The position numbers were made by a program, and so were the translations under genes. Below are positions 1-6,499 of a stretch of DNA of 6,499 nucleotides, piece by piece (within the stretch, counting starts at the first letter, position 1; every line of letters begins with the position of its first letter). The stretch comes from Acidobacteriaceae bacterium. Lineage in GTDB: Bacteria; Acidobacteriota; Terriglobia; Terriglobales; Acidobacteriaceae. The stretch is from the NCBI GenBank assembly GCA_003167305.1, contig PMTP01000199.1, positions 1-6,499 of the forward strand, read 5' to 3'. The notes under the pieces were generated by a model. That model was not told where the DNA came from. It was given only the letters and a program-made list of their open reading frames with translations, and did no database searches.

Positions 1-882
1 GAGGCCAACTTCGCCGCCGCGGTCGAGCACATCCGCGAGGCGGCGCGGCTGGGCGTGAAGATCGTCTGCCTGCCGGAGCTCTTTCGCACGCAGTACTTCT
101 GCCAGCGCGAGGATTTGCGGCTCTTCGATCTGGCCGAGCCGATTCCCGGCCCCTCGACGGCGCGCCTCTCCGAGGTGGCTCGCGAGTTGCGGGTTGACAT
201 CATTGCATCGCTCTTTGAGCGCCGCGCGCCGGGGCTTTACCACAACACGGCGGTCACCTTGAACGCCGATGGGGCCATCGCCAGCGTCTATCGCAAGATG
301 CATATTCCCGACGATCCCCTCTTCTACGAAAAGTATTACTTCGCGCCCGGCGATCTGGGTTTTCAGGCCGTGGATTTGGCTTTTGTCCGCGTGGGCACGC
401 TGGTCTGCTGGGATCAGTGGTATCCCGAGGCCGCGCGGCTCAGCGCTCTTCAAGGCGCCGAGGCGCTGTTCTATCCCACTGCCATCGGCTGGCATCCGGC
501 GGAGAAGGCCGAGTTTGGCGCAGCGCAGGTTGAGGCGTGGCAGACCATTCAGCGCTCCCACGCCATCGCCAACGGCGTCTATGTGGCCAGCGTGAACCGT
601 GTTGGCCTGGAGCATGGCGACGTTTCCGGAGATCGTGCTACCGGGCCGGGCATCGAGTTCTGGGGCGGCAGCTTCCTGGCCGATCCCTTCGGCCGCATCA
701 TTGCCAAAGCCTCTCAAGACGCCGAGGAAATTCTAGTTGGCGAGATTGACCTCGGCCTCATCGAAGAGACGCGCCGCAACTGGCCCTTTCTGCGCGACCG
801 CCGCATCGACGCATACGAACCCATCACCAAGCGATTTCTCGATCCGGTGAATGCGTGGCCCGCGGAAGGAGATTCTAAATAA
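1..882 (+). CDS. aguB: N-carbamoylputrescine amidase, 5'-truncated by window edge
   Basis: Nitrilase-superfamily enzyme that hydrolyses N-carbamoylputrescine to putrescine, CO2 and ammonia, the last step of the agmatine route to polyamines; cytosolic. The frame is open from base 1 (first codons read EANFAAAVEHIREAAR), so the gene begins outside the window; roughly 20 N-terminal residues should be missing, judged from the family's usual start. The GTG at 55 lies inside the conserved N-terminal helix and is not the real start. The Glu-Lys-Cys triad is visible: Glu in LPELF (codon 26), Lys in YRKMHIPDDP (codon 99) and Cys in LVCWDQWYPE (codon 136). The C-terminal NWPFLRDRRIDAY is typical of AguB rather than of other nitrilases. 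The TAA stop is followed immediately by the aguA ATG, so the two genes form an operon for consecutive steps. No lesions are seen. Confidence 0.93.
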   Translation, partial: EANFAAAVEHIREAARLGVKIVCLPELFRTQYFCQREDLRLFDLAEPIPGPSTARLSEVARELRVDIIASLFERRAPGLYHNTAVTLNADGAIASVYRKMHIPDDPLFYEKYYFAPGDLGFQAVDLAFVRVGTLVCWDQWYPEAARLSALQGAEALFYPTAIGWHPAEKAEFGAAQVEAWQTIQRSHAIANGVYVASVNRVGLEHGDVSGDRATGPGIEFWGGSFLADPFGRIIAKASQDAEEILVGEIDLGLIEETRRNWPFLRDRRIDAYEPITKRFLDPVNAWPAEGDSK

Positions 883-2429
<1,547 letters not shown>

Positions 2430-2431
2430 GC

Positions 2432-2917
2432 TTAGCTCCGGGTCAATCTTCTGATTCGCGCCGCTTCCGTGGGCCACTTATCGGCTAACTCGGCATAACT
2501 CCCGCCGCGGTAATCGGCAAAATCAAAGCCGGGAGTCACCGTGCAGCCGAGCAGGGCGACTTTGCCATCGCCGATCAGCCGCGCGCCCTGCCACACTCCG
2601 GCGGGGACAACGAGCTGGACGTACTGACCGGCCTGCAAATCCGCTCCGAGGGTGAAGACGGCGGAGCTTCCATCGGGATAAAGTTGCAGCATTTCCACCG
2701 GATCGCCTAAATAAAAGTGAAAGACTTCGTCGGAGGCAAGGCAGTGCATCTCCGAGAAAGTTCCCGGCTCCAGCAGATAGTAGATCGCCGTACCGGTGGA
2801 GCGTGAGCCGTGTGGAAGCTCGACTCTCTCAGCAGCGACATAGGTCTGCCTGAAGAAGCCGCCCTCGGTCGGGTGCGGCTCCAGCCTTAGCAGCGATTTG
2901 ATCTCGTCGGCGGTCAT
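2432..2917 (-). CDS. Cupin-fold protein, Cupin_5/DUF985 family
   Basis: A 161-aa single-domain beta-barrel protein of the cupin superfamily. Visible family features are the N-terminal ADEIKSLLRLEPHPTEGGFFRQTY, the core TAIYYLLEPGTFSEMHCLASDEVFHFYLGDP with potential metal ligands H58, E64 and H67, then VVPAGVWQGAR, and the C-terminal LLGCTVTPGFDFADY. The biochemical function of this family is not firmly known, so no substrate is proposed. The start is ATG at 2915-2917 (read on the minus strand), preceded by AGGAAGA (2918-2924). The same frame stays open far upstream, but that extension lies antisense to the glutaredoxin and purB genes and does not resemble any protein, so it is excluded. The gene is divergent from the glutaredoxin gene (42-bp gap) and convergent with tadA (2-bp gap). 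Confidence 0.85.
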   Translation of the reverse strand: MTADEIKSLLRLEPHPTEGGFFRQTYVAAERVELPHGSRSTGTAIYYLLEPGTFSEMHCLASDEVFHFYLGDPVEMLQLYPDGSSAVFTLGADLQAGQYVQLVVPAGVWQGARLIGDGKVALLGCTVTPGFDFADYRGGSYAELADKWPTEAARIRRLTRS

Positions 2918-2947
2918 TCTTCCTGATCGTAGCAGCGTGGACCCTAG

Positions 2948-2953
2948 TAGAAT
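2948..2953 (+). promoter_or_regulatory. Possible -10 box for a leaderless glutaredoxin transcript
   Basis: TAGAAT ends exactly six bases before the ATG at 2960, and no Shine-Dalgarno is present in the gap. Initiation at the usual distance from a -10 would start the RNA on the A of the start codon, giving a leaderless mRNA. I see no convincing -35 at 16-18 bp upstream. The same -10/six-base/ATG geometry recurs at 6272-6284. Confidence 0.4.
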
Positions 2954-2959
2954 GTCCCC

Positions 2960-3217
2960 ATGAAGGTGCAAATGTATGGCGTCTCCTGGTGCGGGGATTG
3001 CCGCGCGGCGCGAAAGTTCCTCACCTCGCACGGCGTCGAGTTCACCGAGATCGACATTGACCGCGACCGTGAGGCCTCGGCCGAGCTTGTGCGCCGCGTC
3101 GGCAAGCGGGCCGTTCCGCAACTGGTGATCGACGGAGAGTGGTTCCAGCCCTACAAGCCGGGACGCGGGCTGCTGGAGGATGAACTCCACGAGCGGCTGG
3201 GGATTCCTCGCGCCTGA
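2960..3217 (+). CDS. Glutaredoxin-like thiol-disulfide oxidoreductase
   Basis: A small 85-aa thioredoxin-fold protein with a redox-active CGDC (C11-C14) after the first beta strand (KVQMYGVSWCGDC), the cis-proline motif AVPQLVIDG (P53), and a final helix. Size and motifs fit the glutaredoxin/NrdH/mycoredoxin group. It probably reduces disulfides or mixed thiols of small substrates in the cytosol; the electron donor cannot be read from sequence. The ATG at 2960 has no Shine-Dalgarno and sits six bases after a TAGAAT hexamer, which points to leaderless translation. It is divergent from the cupin gene. Its stop (3215-3217) lies just before a -10-like box for purB, so purB may be transcribed both by read-through and from its own promoter. 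There is no ribonucleotide reductase gene nearby to justify the name nrdH. Confidence 0.85.
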   Translation: MKVQMYGVSWCGDCRAARKFLTSHGVEFTEIDIDRDREASAELVRRVGKRAVPQLVIDGEWFQPYKPGRGLLEDELHERLGIPRA

Positions 3218-3231
3218 GTGTCTTTCCCTCG

Positions 3232-3237
3232 TACAAT
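3232..3237 (+). promoter_or_regulatory. Possible -10 box of the purB promoter
   Basis: TACAAT is a close match to the sigma-70-type -10 consensus (5 of 6) and lies 50 bases before the proposed TTG start. Transcription would begin near 3244 and give a leader of about 43 bases containing the hairpin at 3250-3272. No good -35 is seen at 16-18 bp upstream, where the sequence is the end of the glutaredoxin gene. Confidence 0.45.
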
Positions 3238-3249
3238 AAAGAGTTGGAG

Positions 3250-3272
3250 CAGGGCCGCGGAATGCGGCCCTG
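3250..3272 (+). promoter_or_regulatory. Perfect 9-bp hairpin in the purB leader
   Basis: CAGGGCCGC (3250-3258) and GCGGCCCTG (3264-3272) pair perfectly around the loop GGAAT. The hairpin ends two bases before the purB Shine-Dalgarno AAGGAG (3275-3280). It has no U-tract, so it is not an intrinsic terminator; it could shape ribosome access or RNA stability. It is too small to match a purine riboswitch, and no other known purine-sensing leader is recognisable. Confidence 0.6.
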
Positions 3273-3274
3273 GC

Positions 3275-3280
3275 AAGGAG
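3275..3280 (+). promoter_or_regulatory. Shine-Dalgarno that fixes the purB start at TTG
   Basis: AAGGAG with a six-base spacer to TTG at 3287 is the best ribosome site in the region. It selects the TTG start, which gives an N terminus (IDRYTRPAMGRIW) matching the family. The in-frame GTG at 3218 would add 23 residues encoded by the promoter and hairpin. Confidence 0.8.
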
Positions 3281-3286
3281 CTTCCG

Positions 3287-4597
3287 TTGATCGACCGCTA
3301 TACACGCCCGGCGATGGGCCGCATCTGGACCGAAGAGAACAAATACCGCTGCTGGCTCCAGGTGGAGTCGGCAGCCAGCACCGTGCTGGCCGAGGACGGC
3401 GTGATTCCCGCCGCCGCCGCCGAGGCCATCGCCACGAAGGCAAGCTTTTCCGTCGCACGCATTCAGGAGATCGAAGCCGAGGTCAAGCACGACGTGATCG
3501 CCTTCACGACTGCGGTTGCCGAGACGCTCAAAGACCAGGGGCTGGACGCCGAGTCCCGATGGCTGCACTATGGGCTGACCTCCAACGACATTGTGGACAC
3601 CGCGCAGGCGCTTCAGGTTGCCGAGGCCTCCGCGCTGCTCCGCGCCGGGCTGATGGGCATGCTCGTCGTGCTCCGCCGCCGCGCCGTCGAGTTCAAGCAC
3701 ACGCCCACCATCGGCCGCACCCATGGCATTCATGCCGAGCCGACCACCTTCGGCCTCAAGCTGCTCAACTGGTACGCCGAGATGGAGCGCAACCTCACCC
3801 GCTTCGACGCGGCGGCCGAGGAGATGCGCGTCGGCAAGCTCTCCGGCGCGGTGGGCACTTTTGGTCACCTCAAACCTGAACACGAAGAAAAAATCTGCGC
3901 GCGGCTCGGCCTCAAGCCCGCGCCGGTGGCCACGCAAGTGATCCAGCGCGACCGCCATGCGGCCTACATTTCAACACTGGCAATCATCGCCAGCACGCTG
4001 GACAAGATCGCCGTCGAAGTCCGTCACCTGCAACGCACCGAGGTGCGCGAGGCGCAGGAGTTTTTCAGCGAGAAGCAAAAAGGCTCCTCGGCGATGCCGC
4101 ACAAAAAGAATCCCATCACCAGCGAGCAGATCAGCGGCCTCGCGCGCGTTCTTCGCGGCAACGCACAAGCGGCCTTTGAGAACATTCCGCTCTGGCACGA
4201 GCGGGACATTTCCCACTCCTCGGTCGAGCGCATCATCTTCCCCGACTCGACGATTCTTGTGGACTATCTGTTGGCCAAGACGACCGACCTGATCGACCGC
4301 CTGCTCGTCTATCCAGAGCGCATGAAGAAGAACCTGGAAAGCACCGGCGGCCTGATCTTCAGCGGCCAGTTGCTGCTCGATCTCTCCGAAGCCGGAATGA
4401 TGCGCGAAGACGCTTACCGGCTGGTACAGTCGCACGCGATGCGCTCATGGAAGGAAGACCTGGTCTTCCGCGATGAAGTGGCAAAGGATGCGGCGATCAC
4501 CGCGCTGCTCAACCCGGAAAAGCTGGCCCAAACCTTCGACTACACGCGGCAGTTGGGCAATGTGGATGCGATCTTCAAACGCGTGCTGGGGGAGTAG
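3287..4597 (+). CDS. purB: Adenylosuccinate lyase
   Basis: Catalyses two fumarate-releasing steps of purine synthesis: SAICAR to AICAR, and adenylosuccinate to AMP. With the TTG start at 3287 the protein is 436 aa, close to the shorter Bacillus-type PurB (about 430 aa). Motifs in order: IDRYTRPAMGRIWTEENKYRCW at the N terminus, the LTSNDIVDTA region, GRTHGIHAEPTTFGLK with catalytic-type histidines (H146, H149), the superfamily signature GSSAMPHKKNP (residues 266-276) on the mobile catalytic loop, and HERDISHSSVER. The in-frame GTG at 3218 is rejected because the extra residues would come from the -10 box and leader hairpin. It stands apart from other pur genes here. The next gene, 26 bp downstream, differs strongly in base composition. 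Confidence 0.95.
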   Translation: MIDRYTRPAMGRIWTEENKYRCWLQVESAASTVLAEDGVIPAAAAEAIATKASFSVARIQEIEAEVKHDVIAFTTAVAETLKDQGLDAESRWLHYGLTSNDIVDTAQALQVAEASALLRAGLMGMLVVLRRRAVEFKHTPTIGRTHGIHAEPTTFGLKLLNWYAEMERNLTRFDAAAEEMRVGKLSGAVGTFGHLKPEHEEKICARLGLKPAPVATQVIQRDRHAAYISTLAIIASTLDKIAVEVRHLQRTEVREAQEFFSEKQKGSSAMPHKKNPITSEQISGLARVLRGNAQAAFENIPLWHERDISHSSVERIIFPDSTILVDYLLAKTTDLIDRLLVYPERMKKNLESTGGLIFSGQLLLDLSEAGMMREDAYRLVQSHAMRSWKEDLVFRDEVAKDAAITALLNPEKLAQTFDYTRQLGNVDAIFKRVLGE

Positions 4598-4623
4598 ATC
4601 AACAATGCATTGCGGAGAAGTAT

Positions 4624-5514
4624 ATGTTCGTTTATGCGGACCAGAACTTCCTAATCCGGTGTGCGGACACCTCTGATGGAAGAGATGCAGTGATTCCCGC
4701 GCACAAATCCGGTAAAGCTACCCTGGTTCTTTCTCCAATGCATTTTTATGAGATCGGAACGGTCCGCGAGGATTGCTTCGAGAGGACCCTCCGGTTTGTC
4801 GAAGAGATTCAGCCAGCATGGATTCTGAATCGAGCGGATATTCTGCTTCAAGAGTTCCTCTGTGAATGGGATCGTTTTTGGAAACACGGAAATCCAGAAT
4901 TTGAACCAATCGGTGATTTGGCACATGTAGCGTCGGCGATGCACAGAAAGCCTCGTGAGAGGTTTTTGGGTCTAACTCCAAGGGATTTCATTGAACCGTT
5001 TCGAGATCCGGCATCAAACCAGGAATTGCTGGACGTGTTCAAGATGAATGCGATTGCTCATAATGAGAATAGATCGAGGTATAAAGTAGGAGACATAACA
5101 CCTAAAGTATTGCACGAGGTTGAAAGGCGGTTTGTTGCAACCCAGCTAGCTCGTGTGAATGAGAGAGGTCCTTATCTTCAGGAATTGAATGATCGAGTCA
5201 ATAAATTGCTCGATTCCGAATTTAGCTCTACGCATATCTCAATTTTTGTTGAGAACGGAGCTATGAAACGGCTAAAAGCTTACAGCGTTGAATCATTGTT
5301 AACCTCCGACAGGTGGGCAGGAAACGCGAAACCAAACGAAAGTCGGCAAGTAGACCGTGACCACGCCGTGGTCTCACTTGCATATTGTGATATTTTTGTT
5401 ACGAGCGATTTGGAACTTAGAAAATATTGTGAGCAGGTAAGAGGAAAGAGTGCATTTCCGCTTGCAAGTGTGGTCGGCTGCGAGGAGTGGATCGAGTATC
5501 TACGTACAATCTAA
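4624..5514 (+). CDS. Hypothetical PIN-like nuclease, atypically long and AT-rich
   Basis: I do not recognise this 296-aa protein as a named family. Its ends carry PIN-domain-like motifs: MFVYADQNFLI at the N terminus (acidic D6 after the first strand), SPMHFYEIGT (E43), and near the C terminus DHAVVSLAYCDIFVTSDLELR, where D246 and D262 sit like the third and fourth metal-binding acids of PIN nucleases. Between them lie about 200 charged, probably helical residues, while ordinary PIN proteins total about 130 aa. PIN proteins are usually metal-dependent RNases; activity here is inference. GGAG at 4614-4617 precedes the ATG. Base use differs from the neighbours: 5041-5100 is 35% GC against 60% for 4081-4140 in purB. 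No antitoxin-like partner, integrase or transposase is adjacent. A recent transfer into the purB-ubiX interval is likely; it could be a solitary toxin or a defence nuclease. Confidence 0.8.
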   Translation: MFVYADQNFLIRCADTSDGRDAVIPAHKSGKATLVLSPMHFYEIGTVREDCFERTLRFVEEIQPAWILNRADILLQEFLCEWDRFWKHGNPEFEPIGDLAHVASAMHRKPRERFLGLTPRDFIEPFRDPASNQELLDVFKMNAIAHNENRSRYKVGDITPKVLHEVERRFVATQLARVNERGPYLQELNDRVNKLLDSEFSSTHISIFVENGAMKRLKAYSVESLLTSDRWAGNAKPNESRQVDRDHAVVSLAYCDIFVTSDLELRKYCEQVRGKSAFPLASVVGCEEWIEYLRTI

Positions 5515-5547
5515 CTCGGATTGGACTAATAAAGAGGAGTTCGCACG

Positions 5548-6219
5548 ATGGAAGGCATGAACCTCACCGTAGCAATCACCGGCGCATCGGGCGCGGTCTT
5601 TGGCCGCGAGATGCTACGCGCGCTTGAAGCAGACGAGCGCGTCGCGCGCGTTCACTTTGTCGCTTCGGAAAACTCGCTGCGTGTGCTGGCAGAGGAGCTG
5701 GGCGTGAGCGGGCGCAACGATCTATTGGAAAAGCTGCTGGGCGCAGAGTCTTTGGAATCCCACCCTAGCCGCAAAAACAAAGGCGCGGCGAGGGTGGGGC
5801 ACCCAGATTTTGTTGGCCGGAGTAACAAGACCGTGCAGCACTCCGACGCCGACATTGGCGCAGCGATTGCCTCGGGCAGCTATCCCTCCAACGGAATGAT
5901 CGTCCTGCCCTGCTCTATGGGCACGCTGGCGGCCATCGCCCACGGCCTGGCCAACTCTCTGATTGCTCGCGCCGCCGACGTCACGCTCAAGGAGCGTCGT
6001 CCGCTGATTCTGTGCGTCCGGGAGACGCCCTTCAACCGCATTCATCTGCGCAATATGACGCTGGCTGCCGAAGCCGGCGCGGTGATCTTCCCCTGCATTC
6101 CGGCCTTCTATAACAAGCCCGTCGATTCAACGGAGATGGCGCGCCAGTTTGTCTACCGCGTGCTGGCGCACATTGGCCTGCCACAGCCGGGGGCGTTTGT
6201 ATGGAGGGCGGAAGAGTAG
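5548..6219 (+). CDS. ubiX: Flavin prenyltransferase (UbiX/Pad1 family)
   Basis: Makes prenylated FMN, the cofactor of UbiD-type decarboxylases, from reduced FMN and dimethylallyl phosphate. Motifs: the N-terminal Rossmann-like VAITGASGAVFG, then SGSYPSNGMIVLPCSMGTLAAIAHG, RAADVTLKERRPLILCVRETPFNRIHLRNM and IFPCIPAFYNKP, all typical of UbiX. At 223 aa it is longer than the usual 190-200. The surplus lies at about residues 67-95, between the LLEKLLG helix and the conserved DADIGAAIASGS, and is encoded by a palindromic element (see the repeat entry). The start is ATG 5548, with GAGGAG (5534-5539) eight bases before it; the second ATG at 5557 is less well placed. No ubiD or quinone gene lies in the window, so the pathway served is unknown; in an acidobacterium menaquinone synthesis would be plausible. 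Confidence 0.92.
   Translation: MEGMNLTVAITGASGAVFGREMLRALEADERVARVHFVASENSLRVLAEELGVSGRNDLLEKLLGAESLESHPSRKNKGAARVGHPDFVGRSNKTVQHSDADIGAAIASGSYPSNGMIVLPCSMGTLAAIAHGLANSLIARAADVTLKERRPLILCVRETPFNRIHLRNMTLAAEAGAVIFPCIPAFYNKPVDSTEMARQFVYRVLAHIGLPQPGAFVWRAEE
5757..5804 (+). repeat. Palindromic element inserted in frame inside ubiX
   Basis: CCCACCCT (5759-5766) pairs with AGGGTGGG (5791-5798), and GCCGC (5768-5772) with GCGGC (5785-5789). Together they form a 14-bp stem with one A/G mismatch around a 12-base purine-rich loop, followed by GCACCC. It encodes SHPSRKNKGAARVGHPD in a place where UbiX proteins normally have no such residues. The ACCC...GGGTGGGGCACCC style resembles dispersed palindromes I recall from acidobacterial genomes; that match is from memory. 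Only one copy is in this window, so 'repeat' is inferred. Confidence 0.6.
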
Positions 6220-6247
6220 CGAGCAGGTTACATGGCTTTGATTTTAT

Positions 6248-6277
6248 TTGACATTCACCCCGCCTCCCGTGGATACT
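6248..6277 (+). promoter_or_regulatory. Sigma-70-type promoter of a leaderless small ORF
   Basis: A perfect -35 TTGACA (6248-6253) and a -10-like GATACT (6272-6277, 4 of 6 to consensus) are separated by 18 bp. The -10 ends six bases before the ATG at 6284, so transcription should start at or next to the A of the start codon. The promoter begins 28 bp after the ubiX stop and faces rightwards, toward a gene outside the window. Confidence 0.6.
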
Positions 6278-6283
6278 ACTTTC

Positions 6284-6388
6284 ATGCTGAACTCAAGGAA
6301 TCACGGAATTGCGGTCATGGACCTGTGTATGTGTATACACATGGCGTGCGGACCCGTCCGTGTGGCTTTTGAGAGGCAAATGCGCTAG
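6284..6388 (+). CDS. Putative leaderless Cys/Met-rich leader peptide, 34 aa
   Basis: ATG 6284 to TAG 6386-6388 encodes 34 residues with three Cys (C15, C17, C22), five Met and two His. The core is DLCMCIHMACGP (residues 13-24) and a basic tail ends in ERQMR. There is no Shine-Dalgarno; the ATG lies six bases after a -10-like GATACT, consistent with leaderless translation. An intrinsic terminator begins 23 bases after the stop. The arrangement resembles the leaderless Cys-rich short ORFs that act as cysteine-responsive attenuators in mycobacteria, and the pattern of a His, then DLC, then a further Cys recalls actinobacterial leader peptides; both comparisons are from memory. A regulatory role for a downstream sulfur or redox gene is inference. 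It may instead be fortuitous within a small RNA. No promoter-independent evidence of translation is available. Confidence 0.5.
   Translation: MLNSRNHGIAVMDLCMCIHMACGPVRVAFERQMR
6329..6342. repeat. 14-bp perfect palindrome inside the small ORF
   Basis: ATGTGTATACACAT reads the same on both strands. It lies about 45 bp downstream of the predicted transcription start and covers the second Cys codon. As RNA it could fold as a 5-bp stem with a UAUA loop; as DNA it could be an operator for a dimeric regulator. No known regulator is recognised. Confidence 0.45.
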
Positions 6389-6411
6389 GCGCAACCGATC
6401 TTGAAGTCAGG

Positions 6412-6444
6412 CGGCCCGGGTCCACACAGGATTCGGGCCGTTTT
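6412..6444 (+). terminator. Intrinsic terminator after the leader ORF
   Basis: CGGCCCG (6412-6418) pairs perfectly with CGGGCCG (6434-6440), with a 15-base loop, followed by TTTTGCTT. The GC-only stem plus U-tract is that of an intrinsic terminator, though the U-run is short. It would end an RNA of about 160 bases from the promoter at 6248-6277. The loop and the end of the 5' arm are complementary to upstream leader segments, so it may be conditional. The remaining 55 bases to the window end show no convincing gene start. Confidence 0.6.
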
Positions 6445-6499
6445 GCTTGATTGGCGCGGCCCGGAACCAGCCTTTACCGCGCACCGAAACCGAAGCACA

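Noticed and set aside
55..57. GTG 55 as the aguB start
   Set aside because: The frame is open upstream to base 1 and encodes the conserved N-terminal helix. The gene is cut by the window, not short.
3218..3286. GTG 3218 as the purB start
   Set aside because: The added residues would be encoded by the -10-like box and leader hairpin. TTG 3287 has AAGGAG at ideal spacing and gives the family-typical N terminus.
2918..3958. Long open minus-strand frame continuous with the cupin gene
   Set aside because: It lies antisense to the clearly recognised glutaredoxin and purB genes, its protein is Ala/Gly/Arg/His-rich without motifs, and the cupin family start is at 2917. It results from codon bias in GC-rich DNA.
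5505..5510. TACAAT near the end of the PIN-like gene as a ubiX promoter
   Set aside because: A good -10 match, but no -35 at 16-18 bp and the surrounding gene is AT-rich, so chance is likely.
4598..5547. Insertion sequence or integrative element carrying the PIN-like gene
   Set aside because: No transposase or integrase, no terminal inverted repeats and no clear direct repeats at the compositional boundaries.
6284..6445. 6S RNA, SRP RNA, tmRNA or a known riboswitch in the right-hand intergenic region
   Set aside because: The ends do not close into a long rod as in 6S RNA, the conserved SRP RNA tetraloop and asymmetric-loop text is absent, and no riboswitch core motif is recognised.

Overview
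The window (6,499 bp, mostly GC-rich) reads as chromosomal DNA of a free-living bacterium, most likely an acidobacterium (Terriglobia/Acidobacteriaceae-like). This assignment is inference. It rests on the overall look of the AguB, AguA, PurB and UbiX proteins, on -10-like hexamers placed directly upstream of start codons, and on a palindromic repeat resembling dispersed repeats I recall from acidobacterial genomes. No marker in the window proves the phylum.

Layout. Positions 1-2429 carry a tight plus-strand run: the 3' part of aguB (N-carbamoylputrescine amidase, cut by the window edge), aguA (agmatine deiminase, starting on the base after the aguB stop) and tadA (tRNA adenosine deaminase, overlapping aguA by ATGA). 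AguA and AguB together convert agmatine to putrescine; TadA makes inosine at the tRNA wobble position. A minus-strand cupin gene (2432-2917) meets tadA tail to tail with a 2-bp gap. It is divergent from a small glutaredoxin-like gene (2960-3217). purB (adenylosuccinate lyase) follows. It most likely starts at TTG 3287, behind a -10-like box, a perfect 9-bp hairpin and a strong Shine-Dalgarno.

Between purB and ubiX lies an AT-richer 296-codon gene (4624-5514). It has PIN-like nuclease motifs but is more than twice the usual PIN length, and it looks horizontally acquired. ubiX (5548-6219, flavin prenyltransferase) is otherwise canonical but is about 30 residues longer than usual. The extra stretch coincides with a palindromic DNA element inserted in frame.

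The last 280 bases hold the most intriguing structure. A consensus-like promoter (TTGACA, 18 bp, GATACT) is followed after exactly six bases by a 34-codon ORF without a Shine-Dalgarno. The ORF is rich in Cys, Met and His (core DLCMCIHMAC), and an intrinsic terminator lies downstream. Several leader segments are complementary to the terminator's loop and 5' arm. This looks like a leaderless leader-peptide attenuator, possibly cysteine-responsive, for a gene beyond the right edge of the window.
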